Origin: Onchidella celtica
Taxonomy: Eukaryota; Mollusca; Gastropoda; Systellommatophora; Onchidiidae
DNA: 64,000 bases
Assembly (NCBI GenBank): GCA_963931925.1
Contig: OZ007579.1
Location: 50,311,619-50,375,618, forward strand
Reading direction: 5' to 3'
The notes under the pieces were generated by a model, which worked only from the letters and a program-made list of their open reading frames with translations, searched no databases and was not told where the DNA came from. Of this stretch, positions 13,401 through 24,204 are shown piece by piece; position 1 is the stretch's first letter, and the number at the start of each line of letters is the position of its first letter. A program made the position numbers and the translations under genes.

Positions 13401-15253
13401 TGTTTCAGTACCTTGTTGATTTAAGAGAAAGACTATCTGCAGCGCGCACTATAGCAGAAGAAGCGTCTGATATCGCTTCGAAAAGAGCAAAAGACTATAA
13501 AGATAGAGGTTCCAAACTGAGAATTTTTAAGCCAGGAGACAAGGTTCTGTTGTTGTTACCTACGGACCATAATAAGTTATTGATGACATGGAAAGGTCCC
13601 TATGTTATTGAGCGAGTTGTTTCAAAGGTAGATTACGCTATCCACATTGATGGAACGAGTAAGGTTTTCCATGTTAATATGCTACAGAGATTTTATGAGA
13701 GACCACAGTATCTGTGTGCACAGACAAGACCAGAGGAGACTGTCTTCTCTACTGCTTGCACGGGGGTCGTAGACCAGTTGGACTGTGACGTAAGCGACAC
13801 CGACGCGCAGGAAGAGTTGCAAATTCAATTGCCGGAGTTAACTGCGACACAAGGTTACAGGGACGTAAAAATTAACCCTGGCCTTACGAGTTCAAGGAGT
13901 AGGGAACTTGAGACCCTGTTAGCGTCATTTCCGGATGTTGTTACGGATTTGCCGGGTCGCACTACGGTGATCCAGCACCAAATAAAGTTGACTTCGGATA
14001 AGCCAATATTCCTTAGACCGTATCCGTTGCCTTTTTCTTCGAGAGATAGAGTCATAAAGGAAGTTGAGTCAATGTTGAAGTTAGATGTGATAGAACCATC
14101 AACATCGCCGTATTCATCACCCATCGTCCTCGTGAAAAAACTTGATGGATCGGTGCGGTTCTGTATTGATTTTCGAAGATTGAACACTATTACGGTAGGC
14201 GATAGGGAGCCTATTCCGTTTCAGGAGGAATTAATAGCTTCATTGGCCGGGTCCACGTGGTTTTCCAAGATAGATTTAACGAAAGGTTATTGGGAAATCC
14301 CGCTTACTGAGGAGTCTAAACAATACACGGCGTTCCAAACGCCCATTGGATTATTCCAATTTAAGGTCATGCCATTTGGGTTGGTAAACGCACCAGCGAC
14401 GTTTGCACGATTAATGAGATTAGTGTTGAAGGACCTACCTAATGTCGTGTCATTCTTTGACGATATAGCATGCCATACGTCGACATGGTCTGATCATATT
14501 CAGACACTAACAGTAATTTTTCAACGATTACGCCAGTTTGGGCTAACTGCTAAACCCGCAAAGATGGATTTGGCATGTCCAGAGATAATATTCTTAGGAC
14601 ATATCGTGGGTAGAGGTGTTCAGAGACCTGAAGTAACAAAAATTGACAAGTTAGTAGGGTTGCAAATCCCTAAAACAAAGAAACAAGTCAGAAGCTTAGT
14701 GGGAATTTTAAATTATTACAGAAAGTTCATTCCAAATTTTTCCTCCTTGTCATCTTCTCTTACTGACCTTACTAAGAAGGGACAACCCGATAAGGTCCAG
14801 TGGACGTCTGAATGTCAGACATCATTTGATAATTTGGTGACAGCATTATCATCGTCACCCATTTTGATATTACCCGATTTTCGATCTAATTTTATCCTCA
14901 GAACGGATGCGTCGGACTCTGGTGTCGGCGCTTGTCTTCTACAGGAGAAGAACGAATGTCTCCATCCTGTATGTTATGTCAGTAGGAAGTTATTGCAGAG
15001 AGAAAGAAAGTATTCTGTGATAGAGCGTGAGTGTCTTGCCATTGTCTGGTCCGTCCAGAAACTAGGACGTTATCTCATGGGACGAGAATTTTGTATCCAG
15101 ACAGACCACAAGCCACTGACATTTTTGTCGAAGAATCGTTCGTCCAGCCCACGCTTGTCTAGATGGGCATTGGCTTTGCAGCCGTATACCTTCGTTATTC
15201 AACCAATTCCAGGAGCCAGCAATCATATCGCCGACTACCTTAGTCGAGCCTAG
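10466..15253 (+). CDS. Gag-Pol polyprotein of element B, integrase before RT
   Basis: A 1,595-aa polyprotein in one frame with no stop between gag and pol. Residues about 25-145 are a K/E/R/Q-rich predicted coiled coil. A gag capsid-like region follows (about 155-320), then two CCHC knuckles at 427-440 and 445-458 for RNA binding. The aspartic protease motif is D545-T-G. Integrase comes next: an HHCC zinc site (H736, H743, C773, C776), then D806, D866 and E902 with exact D-35-E spacing, and a GPY-like WKGPY near 1035. RT follows with active site FFDD at 1330-1333 (the usual form is YxDD), then RNase H with D1481 and a C-terminal HIADYLSR. The ATG is the first one after the leader. No envelope ORF. 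All visible catalytic residues are present, so activity is plausible. Confidence 0.95.
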   Translation: MAELQQLMKLGKELGLEGEELRGWIKEQQADLRDERAKDREREKEAKAQEEEREAKVKQQEREAKDKEQEREFKQQERKAKDKEEEREFKLKELQQEREFKLKELEAQQQEREAKEREQEIRLKEIEAQVKIAELELKKNTPAETAERQVHNKGGVRIKLPTFDDRKDDIDAFLYRFELNAQLQWGENKELWATYLASLLQGRALTYFKELQREDVQDYDKLKALLLRRFARTEEYFREQFRRARADTREDFAAFVARLTEYFANWVDLAHVITDFAKLKDLMIRDQLYASCHKDLVAFLKENEPATVQEASKLAEAYRTAHPSKPVARAYVQDAGYVAVVEGSPAGLGDRSRQRGAYSGQAQGQRRGYHQSPAYGSGKFDRAGGLGRGNGRGRIVTFADDRRHRDSSSGREGSRGPRPRAAQGAECWTCGRVGHFSRECRAAKCWNCGRADHISVNCPAGRIAANVDSSSSPCSPNKFHHAAACVTSDNGGGQYSKCPSCEKLLSSGVLLCGRKIPVINSCHTGGGLRVYPGFVGDEPVSVLRDTGSTVVGVHRDCIRDSQLTGETVPCIQFSGAIEKLPMARIMIDTPFLSGEVEAVVGCFPGAQLIIGNVSRVVSPSDENVQAWSQSKGIDFCAAVETRRRVADKDKIRPLATPAVNLDITPERLARLQREDPSLNPCFGEARTEKTRKYRNGSSSFFVQGGILFRMYVTVASVQKQVVVPRSLIATVLRLAHDVPLAGHMGSTRTKERVLKDFYWPSVYRDVRLYCKTCSACQKTTHKGRTPQAPLQKIPTVSEPFKKVSIDLVGPIHPATDRGNRFFLTVICNATRWPEAVPLRTITSEAVAEALFAIFARVGIPEQILSDRGAQFTSQMMKELFRLFSIQPITTTPYHPQANGMCERLNSTLKSMLRKVAADRPKDWDRYIPAVLFAYREVRQESTGFSPFEMMYGRSPRGPTDVLRDMMTSPSSGDDEQISVFQYLVDLRERLSAARTIAEEASDIASKRAKDYKDRGSKLRIFKPGDKVLLLLPTDHNKLLMTWKGPYVIERVVSKVDYAIHIDGTSKVFHVNMLQRFYERPQYLCAQTRPEETVFSTACTGVVDQLDCDVSDTDAQEELQIQLPELTATQGYRDVKINPGLTSSRSRELETLLASFPDVVTDLPGRTTVIQHQIKLTSDKPIFLRPYPLPFSSRDRVIKEVESMLKLDVIEPSTSPYSSPIVLVKKLDGSVRFCIDFRRLNTITVGDREPIPFQEELIASLAGSTWFSKIDLTKGYWEIPLTEESKQYTAFQTPIGLFQFKVMPFGLVNAPATFARLMRLVLKDLPNVVSFFDDIACHTSTWSDHIQTLTVIFQRLRQFGLTAKPAKMDLACPEIIFLGHIVGRGVQRPEVTKIDKLVGLQIPKTKKQVRSLVGILNYYRKFIPNFSSLSSSLTDLTKKGQPDKVQWTSECQTSFDNLVTALSSSPILILPDFRSNFILRTDASDSGVGACLLQEKNECLHPVCYVSRKLLQRERKYSVIERECLAIVWSVQKLGRYLMGREFCIQTDHKPLTFLSKNRSSSPRLSRWALALQPYTFVIQPIPGASNHIADYLSRA

Positions 15254-15609
15254 GGGAAGATTTCAGGAGCTTATACATCGGAGGACAGGAACATTGACAG
15301 GATCTGTGTGAATGAGTCGACTTTAAAATATGGACATTATAAATATGATATGAAGAATGGTTGATAGGTTGAGTGGTTTTTTGATTCTGTATTAAGTATT
15401 GTGATTAGTTACCTATTTATGATGTGACACATATATGCATATTGCAGGGCATATTGATCATATATTTTTCCCTGATTTCGCTATTGTATATACTAGGGGA
15501 ACTGCTAGGTCAGTTTTTTTAGTGTAGGTATTGCTCACGCTCACTCGTTGACAGTCATCTTGATGCGATTTGAAATTAATTGCATTAATTTTTTTGGGGT
15601 GGGGGATGA
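15254..15609 (+). other. 3' UTR and polypurine tract of element B
   Basis: Non-coding stretch after the Gag-Pol stop. The polypurine tract GGGGTGGGGGATGA (15596-15609), preceded by a T-run, directly abuts the 3' LTR and would prime plus-strand synthesis. Element A has the same tract, and C has a close variant on the minus strand. Confidence 0.85.
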
Positions 15610-16847
15610 TGTCACGAGTGGAGTGAGTGCAATTAAGGGGATTGCTACAGAGCGGGTGTAGAATAAGAAGAGCTCACGACAGACGGATAGGAAAAGACGT
15701 GAAAGGGGAAGAGTAAAAATAACTCATGCAGACAAGTGGGAAAAGCGTGCGTGTATGAGTGGTGTGGAAGTCTGAATGAGGCGAAAGCGCTGGATTACTA
15801 TCACTGCAAGTTAGAAGGTCCGACGGAGCGGACCTGTGAATAAGAGCCCATCGGGCGGACATAAAGGGAGCAGTCGAGAAGACTAGTGAGAGTCTTTCCA
15901 GTAAGGACTGGTATGTAGAACGTTGATTGATTATTATGATTGATGTATTATATTATATTCGTCTATTACCATGATGTAAATAAGTATATGTGAGGAATGT
16001 GGAAGTCCGTGATATTGGATATAGCAATGTGCGCCATGAGCGATAGATGAAAGTGAGTTCATGGATTTGTAGTGCGAGTGAGTAGTGTGTACTCCGATGG
16101 AGGTGTGTTACCGTAAGATGTGTGGTGAGTGAAAGGTGAACTAGTGTGTGTACGCTTCGTGGATTGTAAGGAGAGGTGGAGTGAATAGAAATGGTAGGGT
16201 ATTATACCAATGTAATGTTATTCTTGTAGGTGTCGGGGACGGGCCGCAGAGCCACCTCGATGAGCACAGGGGATAGGCCAGCATAGGGCCGGAGGCCACA
16301 CATAGGCCAGAAGTGAGGCTGTCAGTGCAGGACAGTAGAGGCACATAAAGTCGTGGCAGTCAGGCCACGGACAGGGACGTAGATATGAGAGTGAATGAGA
16401 TACTATATTGTTGCCATGTTGATAGGCTAGTGAACTGGTACTATGTTGTTGCCATGTTGATGGCTATGGAAATAATAATGTGTTATGGCCCTGCTGAGGT
16501 GCTAGGGGAGTGCTAAGGTGTAGGACAATAGGAAGGTGATATTGAGAGACTGCGGTGCCAGTAAATTATTAATGTGCTATTAAGACCCTGAGGGGAGAGG
16601 CTGAGGCCGAAGTGCCTTTAGGAGTGACTACCGGATTGTGGATCCGAGGGAGAGTGTGTGTGAGAATAAGGCCGTTGTACGGCAGTCATTTCAATAATAT
16701 AATGTATGTAATTGCGCTATTATATGTATAATTATGTTTAATAAATGTGTGAGTCTGATGGGTTGTTCTGTTAAGTGTTAAACTTGTTTGTTCGTGATTG
16801 TTGTCCTGTCATAAACTATTACATCTCCCAGTCTGGGATTTGTGACA
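15610..16847 (+). repeat. 3' LTR of element B
   Basis: It is 1,238 bp, the same length as the 5' LTR, and matches it at every stretch compared. The AATAAA signal is at 16740-16745. It is followed by CAGGA, the target duplication. Confidence 0.95.
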
Positions 16848-16852
16848 CAGGA

Positions 16853-17364
16853 CAGTAGAGGCACATGAGTTGTGGCACTCTGGCCACAGACAGGGATGTA
16901 TATATGATCGTGAATGTGCTATTAAGATGTACTACTGTGACATGGATGTATTACTGTGCGAATGAGATATTCATGTTAATTGAAGTATTAACGTGTTATG
17001 GCCACGTGAAGTGTATAGGAGGCTAAGGTGTATTGCCATAGGGAGGCGCTACTGAGAGACTGTGGAATGAAAGAATACTAGTGTGTCATTAAGACCCTGA
17101 GTGGAGAGGCTGAGGCCGAGGTGTCTTTAGAAGTAATTACCGGGTTGTGGACCCGAGGAAGTGTGCTTACGGAAGAAGGCCGTGGACGGCAGTTAACTTG
17201 AAGAATATAATGTATGTATGTAATTGCACTGTTATCCTTATCTTTATATTTATGTTTAATAAATGTGTGAGTCTGATGGGTTGTTCTGTTAAGTGTTATA
17301 CTTGTTCGTTCGTGATTGTTGTCCTGTTATAACCATCGCATCTCCCAGTCTGGGATTTGTGACA
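16853..17364 (+). repeat. Element A 3' LTR, second part
   Basis: Resumes the LTR interrupted by B. It begins CAGTAGAGGCACAT, collinear with B's LTR from about 9002, and ends TTTGTGACA. Its length (512 bp) matches the corresponding 514 bp of B's LTR, so only the insertion separates the two halves. Confidence 0.85.
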
Positions 17365-18318
17365 GAAAGCAGTCGGGAGATTGTGTGTTTTCCAGTGATG
17401 ACTGGTAGGTTGAACTATGATTTATAATTATGATGATTGATGTACTATATTCTCCTATGACCATGATGTAAATAAGTTATATGTGAGGAATGTGAAAGTC
17501 ATTGATTACTGTGTATAGAGATGTGCGCAATGAGCGATAGATGTAAGTTCGGATCATGGATTCGTAGCGAGTCTCAGTACTGTGTAATACGGTGGAGGTG
17601 TGTTACCGTAGAGAGAGTGCAGATGTGTGGTGAGTGAAATGTGGACTGTTGTGTGTACGCTTGATGGTTCGTAATGAGTGGTGAAGCAGATAGTAATTGT
17701 ATGGTGTTATAGAGATGTAATATTGTTCTTATAGGTGCCGGGGTCGGGCCGTGAGGTTACCCGTGGTGGAGAGACTAAGGCAGGGGATAGGCCAGCATAA
17801 GGAGATGCTTGGGTTGAGCAGAAGGCTACCCACAGGCCAGCTTGAGCGAAGCTGTCGCGCAGGACAGTGAGGGCACATTATTCGTGGCAGTCTGGCCACA
17901 GACAGGGACGTTATGAATTGAGATATTAATGTGATATTAAGCTATTGAGGTGATATTACGATATTGAGGTAATATTGAGATATTGAGGTGAGATCGAGAT
18001 ACTGAGATTAGGTTGAGCAGGAGCCAATAAGATAGGCCCGCAAGTAATACATACATTGAGGTGAGGCTGAGGCCGGAGTATATTTTAGAAAGTTATTATC
18101 GGGTTGTGGACCCGGAGATAGAATGGATGTTGGGAATAACGACCATTGGATGGTATTTAAATTGAATAATGTACTGTATGTAATTGCACGTATATCTTTA
18201 TTTTTATGTATAATAAATGTGTGAGTCTGTTTGGTTGTTCTGTTAAGTGTTATACTTGTTCGTTCGTGATTGTTTTCCTGTCATAATCATTACATCTCCC
18301 AGTCTGGGATTTGTTACA
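17365..18318 (+). repeat. 5'-truncated LTR of the same family
   Basis: Directly after LTR A comes a third, diverged LTR lacking about its first 260-310 bp. It starts at a position matching about 8536 of B's LTR and ends TTTGTTACA. It contains a local expansion of short TATTGAGGTGA-like units at about 17930-18010. No internal region separates it from LTR A. Confidence 0.8.
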
Positions 18319-18344
18319 CATTGTTCTTTTTAAAATGTAATTCA

Positions 18345-18745
18345 AGACTCAAATCTAATCATATGTTTCACAGATTCTCCACCTTTGAACTCAAAAGGCT
18401 TTTTTGGTAGACCGCCTAAAGTAACCATATTTTGCATGAAGGTTTCAAATACTGTGGAGAGTGCACCGAAGTTTGGATTTTTTTTAAATCTTTTTGTTTT
18501 TAAAAAAATTTTTTTAGTTTGCTTTGTGTCGCTGACTGCTCGCCCCCGATTCCATTTTTTTGTTTTTCGCGAGCACATGACACGTGGTGTGAACACTTCC
18601 TTTCGTATGTAGGTCACTACTGCATTCACCCTGTTCGGGGCGAAAATGAGAACACAGGAATACCGTGTAGAGGGGGTAGAAAGTGATTGGCGAGGCATTG
18701 GTTGGGGTGCCTGCTGGGTGCGTGGCTTTTAAGCTAGTATTAATA
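18345..18745 (+). repeat. Interspersed repeat R1, copy 1
   Basis: About 400 bp homologous, in the same orientation, to 38565-38960. Shared blocks include TTCTCCACCTTTGAACTCA, GTGGAGxGTGCACCGAAGTTTG, TTTGCTTTGTGTCGCTGACT, CGTATGTAGGTCACT, AACACAGGAATACC and GCGGCTTTTAAGCTA-like ends. No ORF is convincing. Its class is unknown. Confidence 0.75.
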
Positions 18746-21700
18746 TAAAACACTTGCCTTTCAATGGGTTAAAAAAGAGAAATAAATGGGACATCTGGAA
18801 CAAAATGTGTTTTTCTTTACGCAGAATTTTTTATTTTTTTTTAAGAAAAATAAAATCATTTCAGCTCCTTGACGCCTTAGAGTGAAACTGTTCTTCCATT
18901 TCCTTTAACTACTGATTCTGTGGACAGCGTTATGTATATTATCCAAATAAATATTTTGTGCTTTACAGTAAAGGCTGGGGGAAAACAGATATCGCTAGAT
19001 GGAGAGAATGTAGTGCTTCAATGATAATTTCGAAGAAAGAAGGAAAGAAAGAAAGAACGAAAGAAATGGGAAATCTATAAAACATTGCTTTTCAAAAGAA
19101 TTTTGAAAAGACAAAATCCAGTTCGGCTCGTTCACGCCTTAGTTAATTCCATTTATACTAACATTTTATTTAAGAATTGGATCTGTTGCAAGTATTGATT
19201 ACTTACATATCAATATTTGTGCTTTATAATAGAAGCTGGAAGAAAACAAATATCCCAATCTCAGGAGAACGGCGTACTGCAACTATAAAGTCATAGATAT
19301 CATTGGAGTATGACTGTTCTTGCATGTCTATCACTACAAGAGATTACTAAAGTCTAACCTCTCTCTTATCTGTGAATCCGTATGGACCAGAACTTACCAG
19401 AGTTGTAGTATCACCAAGAAAGACTTGAGTTGGAACCTAGAACACGCCAGTCTGTACCAGAAAAGGATTAGGCAGGTCTTAAGTACTGGTTCTTTGTGCT
19501 GAGGTGTCAACTGATAACATTATATTATTACCAACTACAACTGGAAGACATATCTTGCACGTTCACATTTCCTTTGGATCATTTCGCCTTTTCAATATCA
19601 TTTTTCTAATTTCATGCGGATCTGTTCAGAACTGTTGACCCAACAGAGACGTGATATCAATACTATATCAAAGGCGTAACTCTTATTAATTTCAAACAAT
19701 ATTTTAAATGACTGTCAAATCAAGAGACTCGTCTTACAAAGAACCTCATGTTTAATCAGCTTACCATCCATTCAATAATGCATCATGGAGAAAACTGGGT
19801 TAAAGTCAACATGACAAAAGACTGCTGACGTGTAATACGCTGATGCAAGAATAAATTTGTTTTCTTGCTCGGTTTGGTGTGAAGGATTTTCTGTTGCGAA
19901 ATAATATTGTTTTCTTCTAAGCTTGTAAATGGTGCATTATATTTATCTTTATCTGTATCTTTGCTGTCACATCCACGTCACACAGTCTCTATTTACATCT
20001 GAATGAGATACGTCCTTGTTTATAAACAAGTTCCAACTTTGATTCTCAATTTGATGAGATTTCAAAATGTGGATGGTTAAATTGAAAAGTTTATGATAAA
20101 ATGATTATTGTACACGTTAGCAATACATAACAAACAAGTTCCGTAGTGTACTTACTGACAGTGCTGAAACTCAAACTGAAAGGTTCCTTCTTCCCAATCT
20201 GCCAAAATCCTGTCGCTGGTTGTTTTTTTTTTGTCATTGTGGCGTAAAGGTAAAATCCTAGTTTTGAGAAAATGCTGGTTGAAGTTTTGGCTTGTGTTTC
20301 TCTTGCATAAAATTGACAATACGAGGCACAAACTGAACACAAATTGTAAAAACTGAATAGTTAGGCATTTTACTATCGATGTACATAGTAAAATACTTGG
20401 TTTGTAACAAAGTAAGCGAGAAAATAACGTTTTATAAAGACAGCCCACCTTTACGTAGATACAGTTTAAGTCTAGTTTATTGTAGGCCATTTAAACATTA
20501 AACACAAACAGACAAAAGGCATGGTCATTCACTCTCTCCGCTCCTTGCTGCCTGCTACAATTCACACACTTACTTACTATAGTATACAATAAAATACAAC
20601 TTGTAATTGCCAGCAACAGTTATCATTTTCAATTGTCTCTCCCCACCCCCCCCCTCCCCCTTTATCCGTTGTGAATATACTATAATTGAAGATATCACTA
20701 TGATTTATTTTTTCACACAAAGAAGAATTCATTTTTCAGACTTCGCCAGGAGAAGTCACAAAGCGAAGTTATTGTATTGGCTTCGAACTTTATGGCAAAA
20801 CAGTCCAAACGAATGTAGTTCTTTATAGTGCATCGACGACAGAAAATTTATAAACTTAAACATGCTTGGTCTAACAAGTAGCCAAGACGGTAAAAACTGT
20901 TTCTATATCTTAGAATTTTTTGAAAGTTAATAACACCTGAAATTCGACCTCGAATTCATTACAGTTCTCACACAATCTCATAACAAACATACTCCATGAT
21001 CCAGTTCAGGCCTCTGCCACCTTCCCCTCTCCACCATAAAGTTGTGAGAGCCCAAGTAAGGAGGAAATGCAATCAGCTCTTCGTTTCATATCGCAAAATG
21101 GCAGTCAAACTTCATGGGACATGTACAACTAATGAGGGGAGGGGGGGGGGGAATAAATAAACGGACACAGAATGTCGTCAAGCTACCAGAGATGTCGTCA
21201 CTGATAACCAAGTCATAGAAATGAAGAAAATAATAAATTATGATTTCTCTCAACACAAAAAAAAGTTCACAGTTGTGGCTGAGATTGTGAGATGACATTT
21301 GCCATGGCCATCCATTCAATGTGTTAACCACACTGGCCAGTTCATTGTCTAAGATGAAGTAAAATGATTATATTAGCTATAGACAAGGCAGAAATAAAAG
21401 ACCTGGACAAGTTTGTTTCAAGATAAGTCCGCCCTTGTGTAAATCTGTTAATCGAAATTTGGCAAAATCATTTTTTTGACTTAACTAAAACATGCATTCA
21501 GTCGCCACTGCAGAGAACACAGAGCTGGGTTTTTTGGGGTGTTTTTTGTCGAAGTGACGTTCATAAAAGTTTGTCATGTTACAACTGTACACTCTTTGAA
21601 TTAGCAAAAGGTCAAGGACGATGTTATTTTTAGCGTTAGAAACAACGGATCGGTGGGTGAGAGGTCTAGTGAAATAGCAAACTGTCTACACAAGTTCATG
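18746..21700. other. Non-coding stretch with fragments of interspersed repeats
   Basis: No gene supported. Pieces recur elsewhere. About 18960-19030 and 19320-19560 resemble 36285-36360 and 36765-36965. About 19620-19850 resembles 31370-31605, with the shared block AACTGGGTTAAAGTCAAC. About 21140-21350 resembles 31120-31340. The ORFs near 20.1-20.5 kb look random. Confidence 0.6.
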
Positions 21701-21705
21701 CAGGA

Positions 21706-22091
21706 TCCCTTTTATGCCTAGGGTCCCATTTTTGGGACGCTGATTATTTCATGCCATACACCGTGTAAATATTCTGGGACAAAATCATTATGTACCATGT
21801 TTGCCCCAGACACTTCTGCCTCACAAAAAAAAAAAATCCTATTAGGCCTTACACGTTATCTTCCTTTCCAAGATAGCCACTGAAGCATCAACAAGCCAAC
21901 GTCGGAAGAAAACCAAAGTTAGTTGAGTCAGCATGCAATAAAACTCTTTTTGTCGATGTGTTGCGAATAGAATCCTGTATTAGCATGTCCCCAATCTCTC
22001 CACAGCAGAAACAATTGAACTTAATCGATGTCATTTTCTCCGCATGGCTAGGAAGGTGCGTCCCAAAAATGGGACGCTAGGCACGAAAGGG
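21706..22091. repeat. Inverted GTCCCA-T(n)-TGGGAC palindromic motifs near the piggyBac remnant
   Basis: CCCTTTTATGCCTAG followed by the palindrome GTCCCATTTTTGGGAC lies at 21706-21740. The reverse arrangement (palindrome, then CTAGGCACGAAAGGG) lies at about 22053-22091. A third copy, in the first orientation, lies at about 23629-23662. The first two form an inverted pair about 385 bp apart, like a small MITE or an element terminus. No TTAA duplication flanks them, so the boundaries are not settled. Confidence 0.5.
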
Positions 22092-22101
22092 TGCGTCATT
22101 T

Positions 22102-23262
22102 TTGCGTGATTCAGACATTTTCCCTGTTTCTATTGAGAGTGCTGGGGATGGAAATTTCGCTAAATATCATTTCCTAATGCCATTTCTTCAATTGACAGTT
22201 AAATATTCAATGCTAAATGAGAGATTTCTTCTCTACTGGCCACCTTCCAAAAACATCAGTGTGGATGAGAGCATGGTTCCATATTATGGACGGCACAGTG
22301 CCAAACAATTTATTCGTTGCAAGTCAATAAGATTTGGCTACAAAGCACGGTGCTTAAATGATCCAACGGGCTATCTTATTCAAGCAGAACCCTACCAAGG
22401 CACCGGCACAACTAGAATTATCCCTGGTCTTGGAATGGCAGGGTCAGTTGTCATGGATCTGCTGTCTGAACTTGAAAGGAGACCTTACCATTCTTTGACA
22501 ATCTTTACACTTCTTTGCCTCTTCTGAATATCATAAAAGAGGGTGGCGTGAATGCAACAGGAACTCTTCGTGCAAACGAAGGATACCCCATCCAGTCAGT
22601 GGAAACCCTGAAAAAATCAGAACGCGGGACATCTGATCATCGATTGGATACCGAGGCAAACATACATGTAATTATTGTGAGATGGAATGACAACAGTGTT
22701 GCCTCAGTTGCTTCCACAGTTCATGGAGTAAATCCAGTGAAAATGGTCAGGAGATGGTCAATGGCCCAACACAGAGAGGTCTTCATCAGGATGCCGTTTG
22801 TCCTTGATCCATTCAACAGGTCAATGAGGGGGGGGGGGCACAGAAAGACTGGACCAGAACACTACAAAGTATAGGCCAGAGATTCGGCCTAAGAAATGGT
22901 GGTGGCCGCTTTTTCTGTTCTCCATATCGACTTCATTCCATAACTCTTGACACCCGTATCGCAGGTGTGCAGTCGGCTCAGCAAAGCCACGGGACTTCCT
23001 TGGCTTCATCAGAGAAGTTGCCATGGCATACATCTATAGATACCGATGCAGAGACCTAACAAGAGGTCGTCAACGAGCAATCAGCAGCCGGATACCAGAG
23101 GGTGGGAGATTTGATGGCAAAGACCATTTCATGATAAACAATCCTAAGGGAACGCAGCGAAAATGTGCCTCTTGTGGAAAAAAGACAACAAAGATGTGTT
23201 CCAAATGACCGGAGTGCCCTCTCCATGAAAGATGCATGTAGACTTTTTATCAGCGCCAGTGG
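22102..23262 (+). pseudogene. piggyBac-type transposase remnant, frameshifted
   Basis: A DDE transposase of the piggyBac/PGBD family, which excises and inserts at TTAA. The first piece has NISVDESMVPYYGRH with the first catalytic Asp, then FIRCKSIRFGYK and PTGYLIQAEPYQG. A frame change near 22488 is followed by a DNLYTSLPLL-type second catalytic site, ATGTLRAN and LKKSERG. A G-run at about 22828-22837 coincides with another frame change near the third Asp region, where the first Asp of the usual GVDxxDQ reads Glu. KKWWWPLFLF follows, then another break near 22955, then a C-terminal cysteine cluster (CASCGKKTTKMC ... CPLHERC) typical of the family. The N-terminal part is missing. Dead copy. 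Confidence 0.88.
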
Positions 23263-24204
23263 CCGGTGATAATAAACACTGCCAAGGTTGCCACTTGACT
23301 TTGTAAATGACCATTGACTGTGTTTAACTTAGTCTTCTGAATTCTTTAATCTTTCGCTCACAGTGAATTCAGTTTGTGACTGTATAAAAGTTTACCCTGC
23401 AGTAATGTTTCAGGTTTCGCACTCAATAAATACAAATTACCTGTGATCTGTGGAGTTATCGCTCACCTTTATTTTTTTATATTTTTTTTTTACTTTCTAA
23501 GGTCATTTTATTCCATCAAAATATCACTTATTATTCTGTATTTCAATACATTTCACATATTAGGAATCATTGCTTTGAATTTAAAGGTTACGGGATTTTG
23601 TTGGTGAGCATTTCTCACTGTGGCCTTTCGTGTCGGGCGTCCCAATTTTGGGACACATTTTTGGACAACAATTTTGGACATTATAGTCTAAAAAATCACA
23701 AAATGGAGTGTAATTCCTTTCATTTGGCGTAAATTGCTACAACATATTAGACTTTGGCAAAAAAAAGTTCAACCTTGGGCATAAAAAGGTTATGGTCAGA
23801 GACGGACATGAAGAAGTATTAATCATGCCATTCTTAAGGACAGGCCACATTGACAGCGAATAAAATGAACACGACAGTAAAGAGGTGACTGGCCACACCA
23901 ACAGCGACACCAAGCGAAGCAAAACGGGACGACGCGGTGAGAAATCCAGGCCGGCCGATTTATTCTCCCTCCCATCGATGGAGTATCAACCACAGAGATA
24001 ACAACTGAATGCAATTTCATTGTCACCTCTACAGTCAATTAGAAAGGCCACTTCCAGGTCCAGTCATTATTTTCTTAACTTCCTGATCTAAAACGGCGTC
24101 GACATAAAATATAAACCATTGTGCAATAAAGTATATTTTGTACATATCGAGTTTTCCATTAGATATAATTACGTGTACCTATAAAAGAACGAAGTGGTTA
24201 TTTT

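Larger units (their letters stand above)
8278..16847 (+). mobile_element. Element B: apparently intact INT-first Ty3/gypsy-class LTR retrotransposon
   Basis: The 8,570-bp element is bounded by two 1,238-bp LTRs that begin TGTCACG and end TTGTGACA. It is flanked by the 5-bp duplication CAGGA (8273-8277 and 16848-16852). It has a tRNA-Pro-type primer site, a leader, one uninterrupted Gag-Pol ORF and a polypurine tract. The LTRs were the same at every stretch compared by eye, so insertion is probably recent and the element could be autonomous. It lies within the 3' LTR of older element A. The pol order, protease-integrase-RT-RNase H, is that of Gmr1-type elements. Confidence 0.95.

Noticed and set aside
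20091-20490. Cys/Leu-rich minus-strand ORFs near 20.3 kb
   Set aside because: Short, overlapping, AT-rich composition and no conserved pattern; likely chance.
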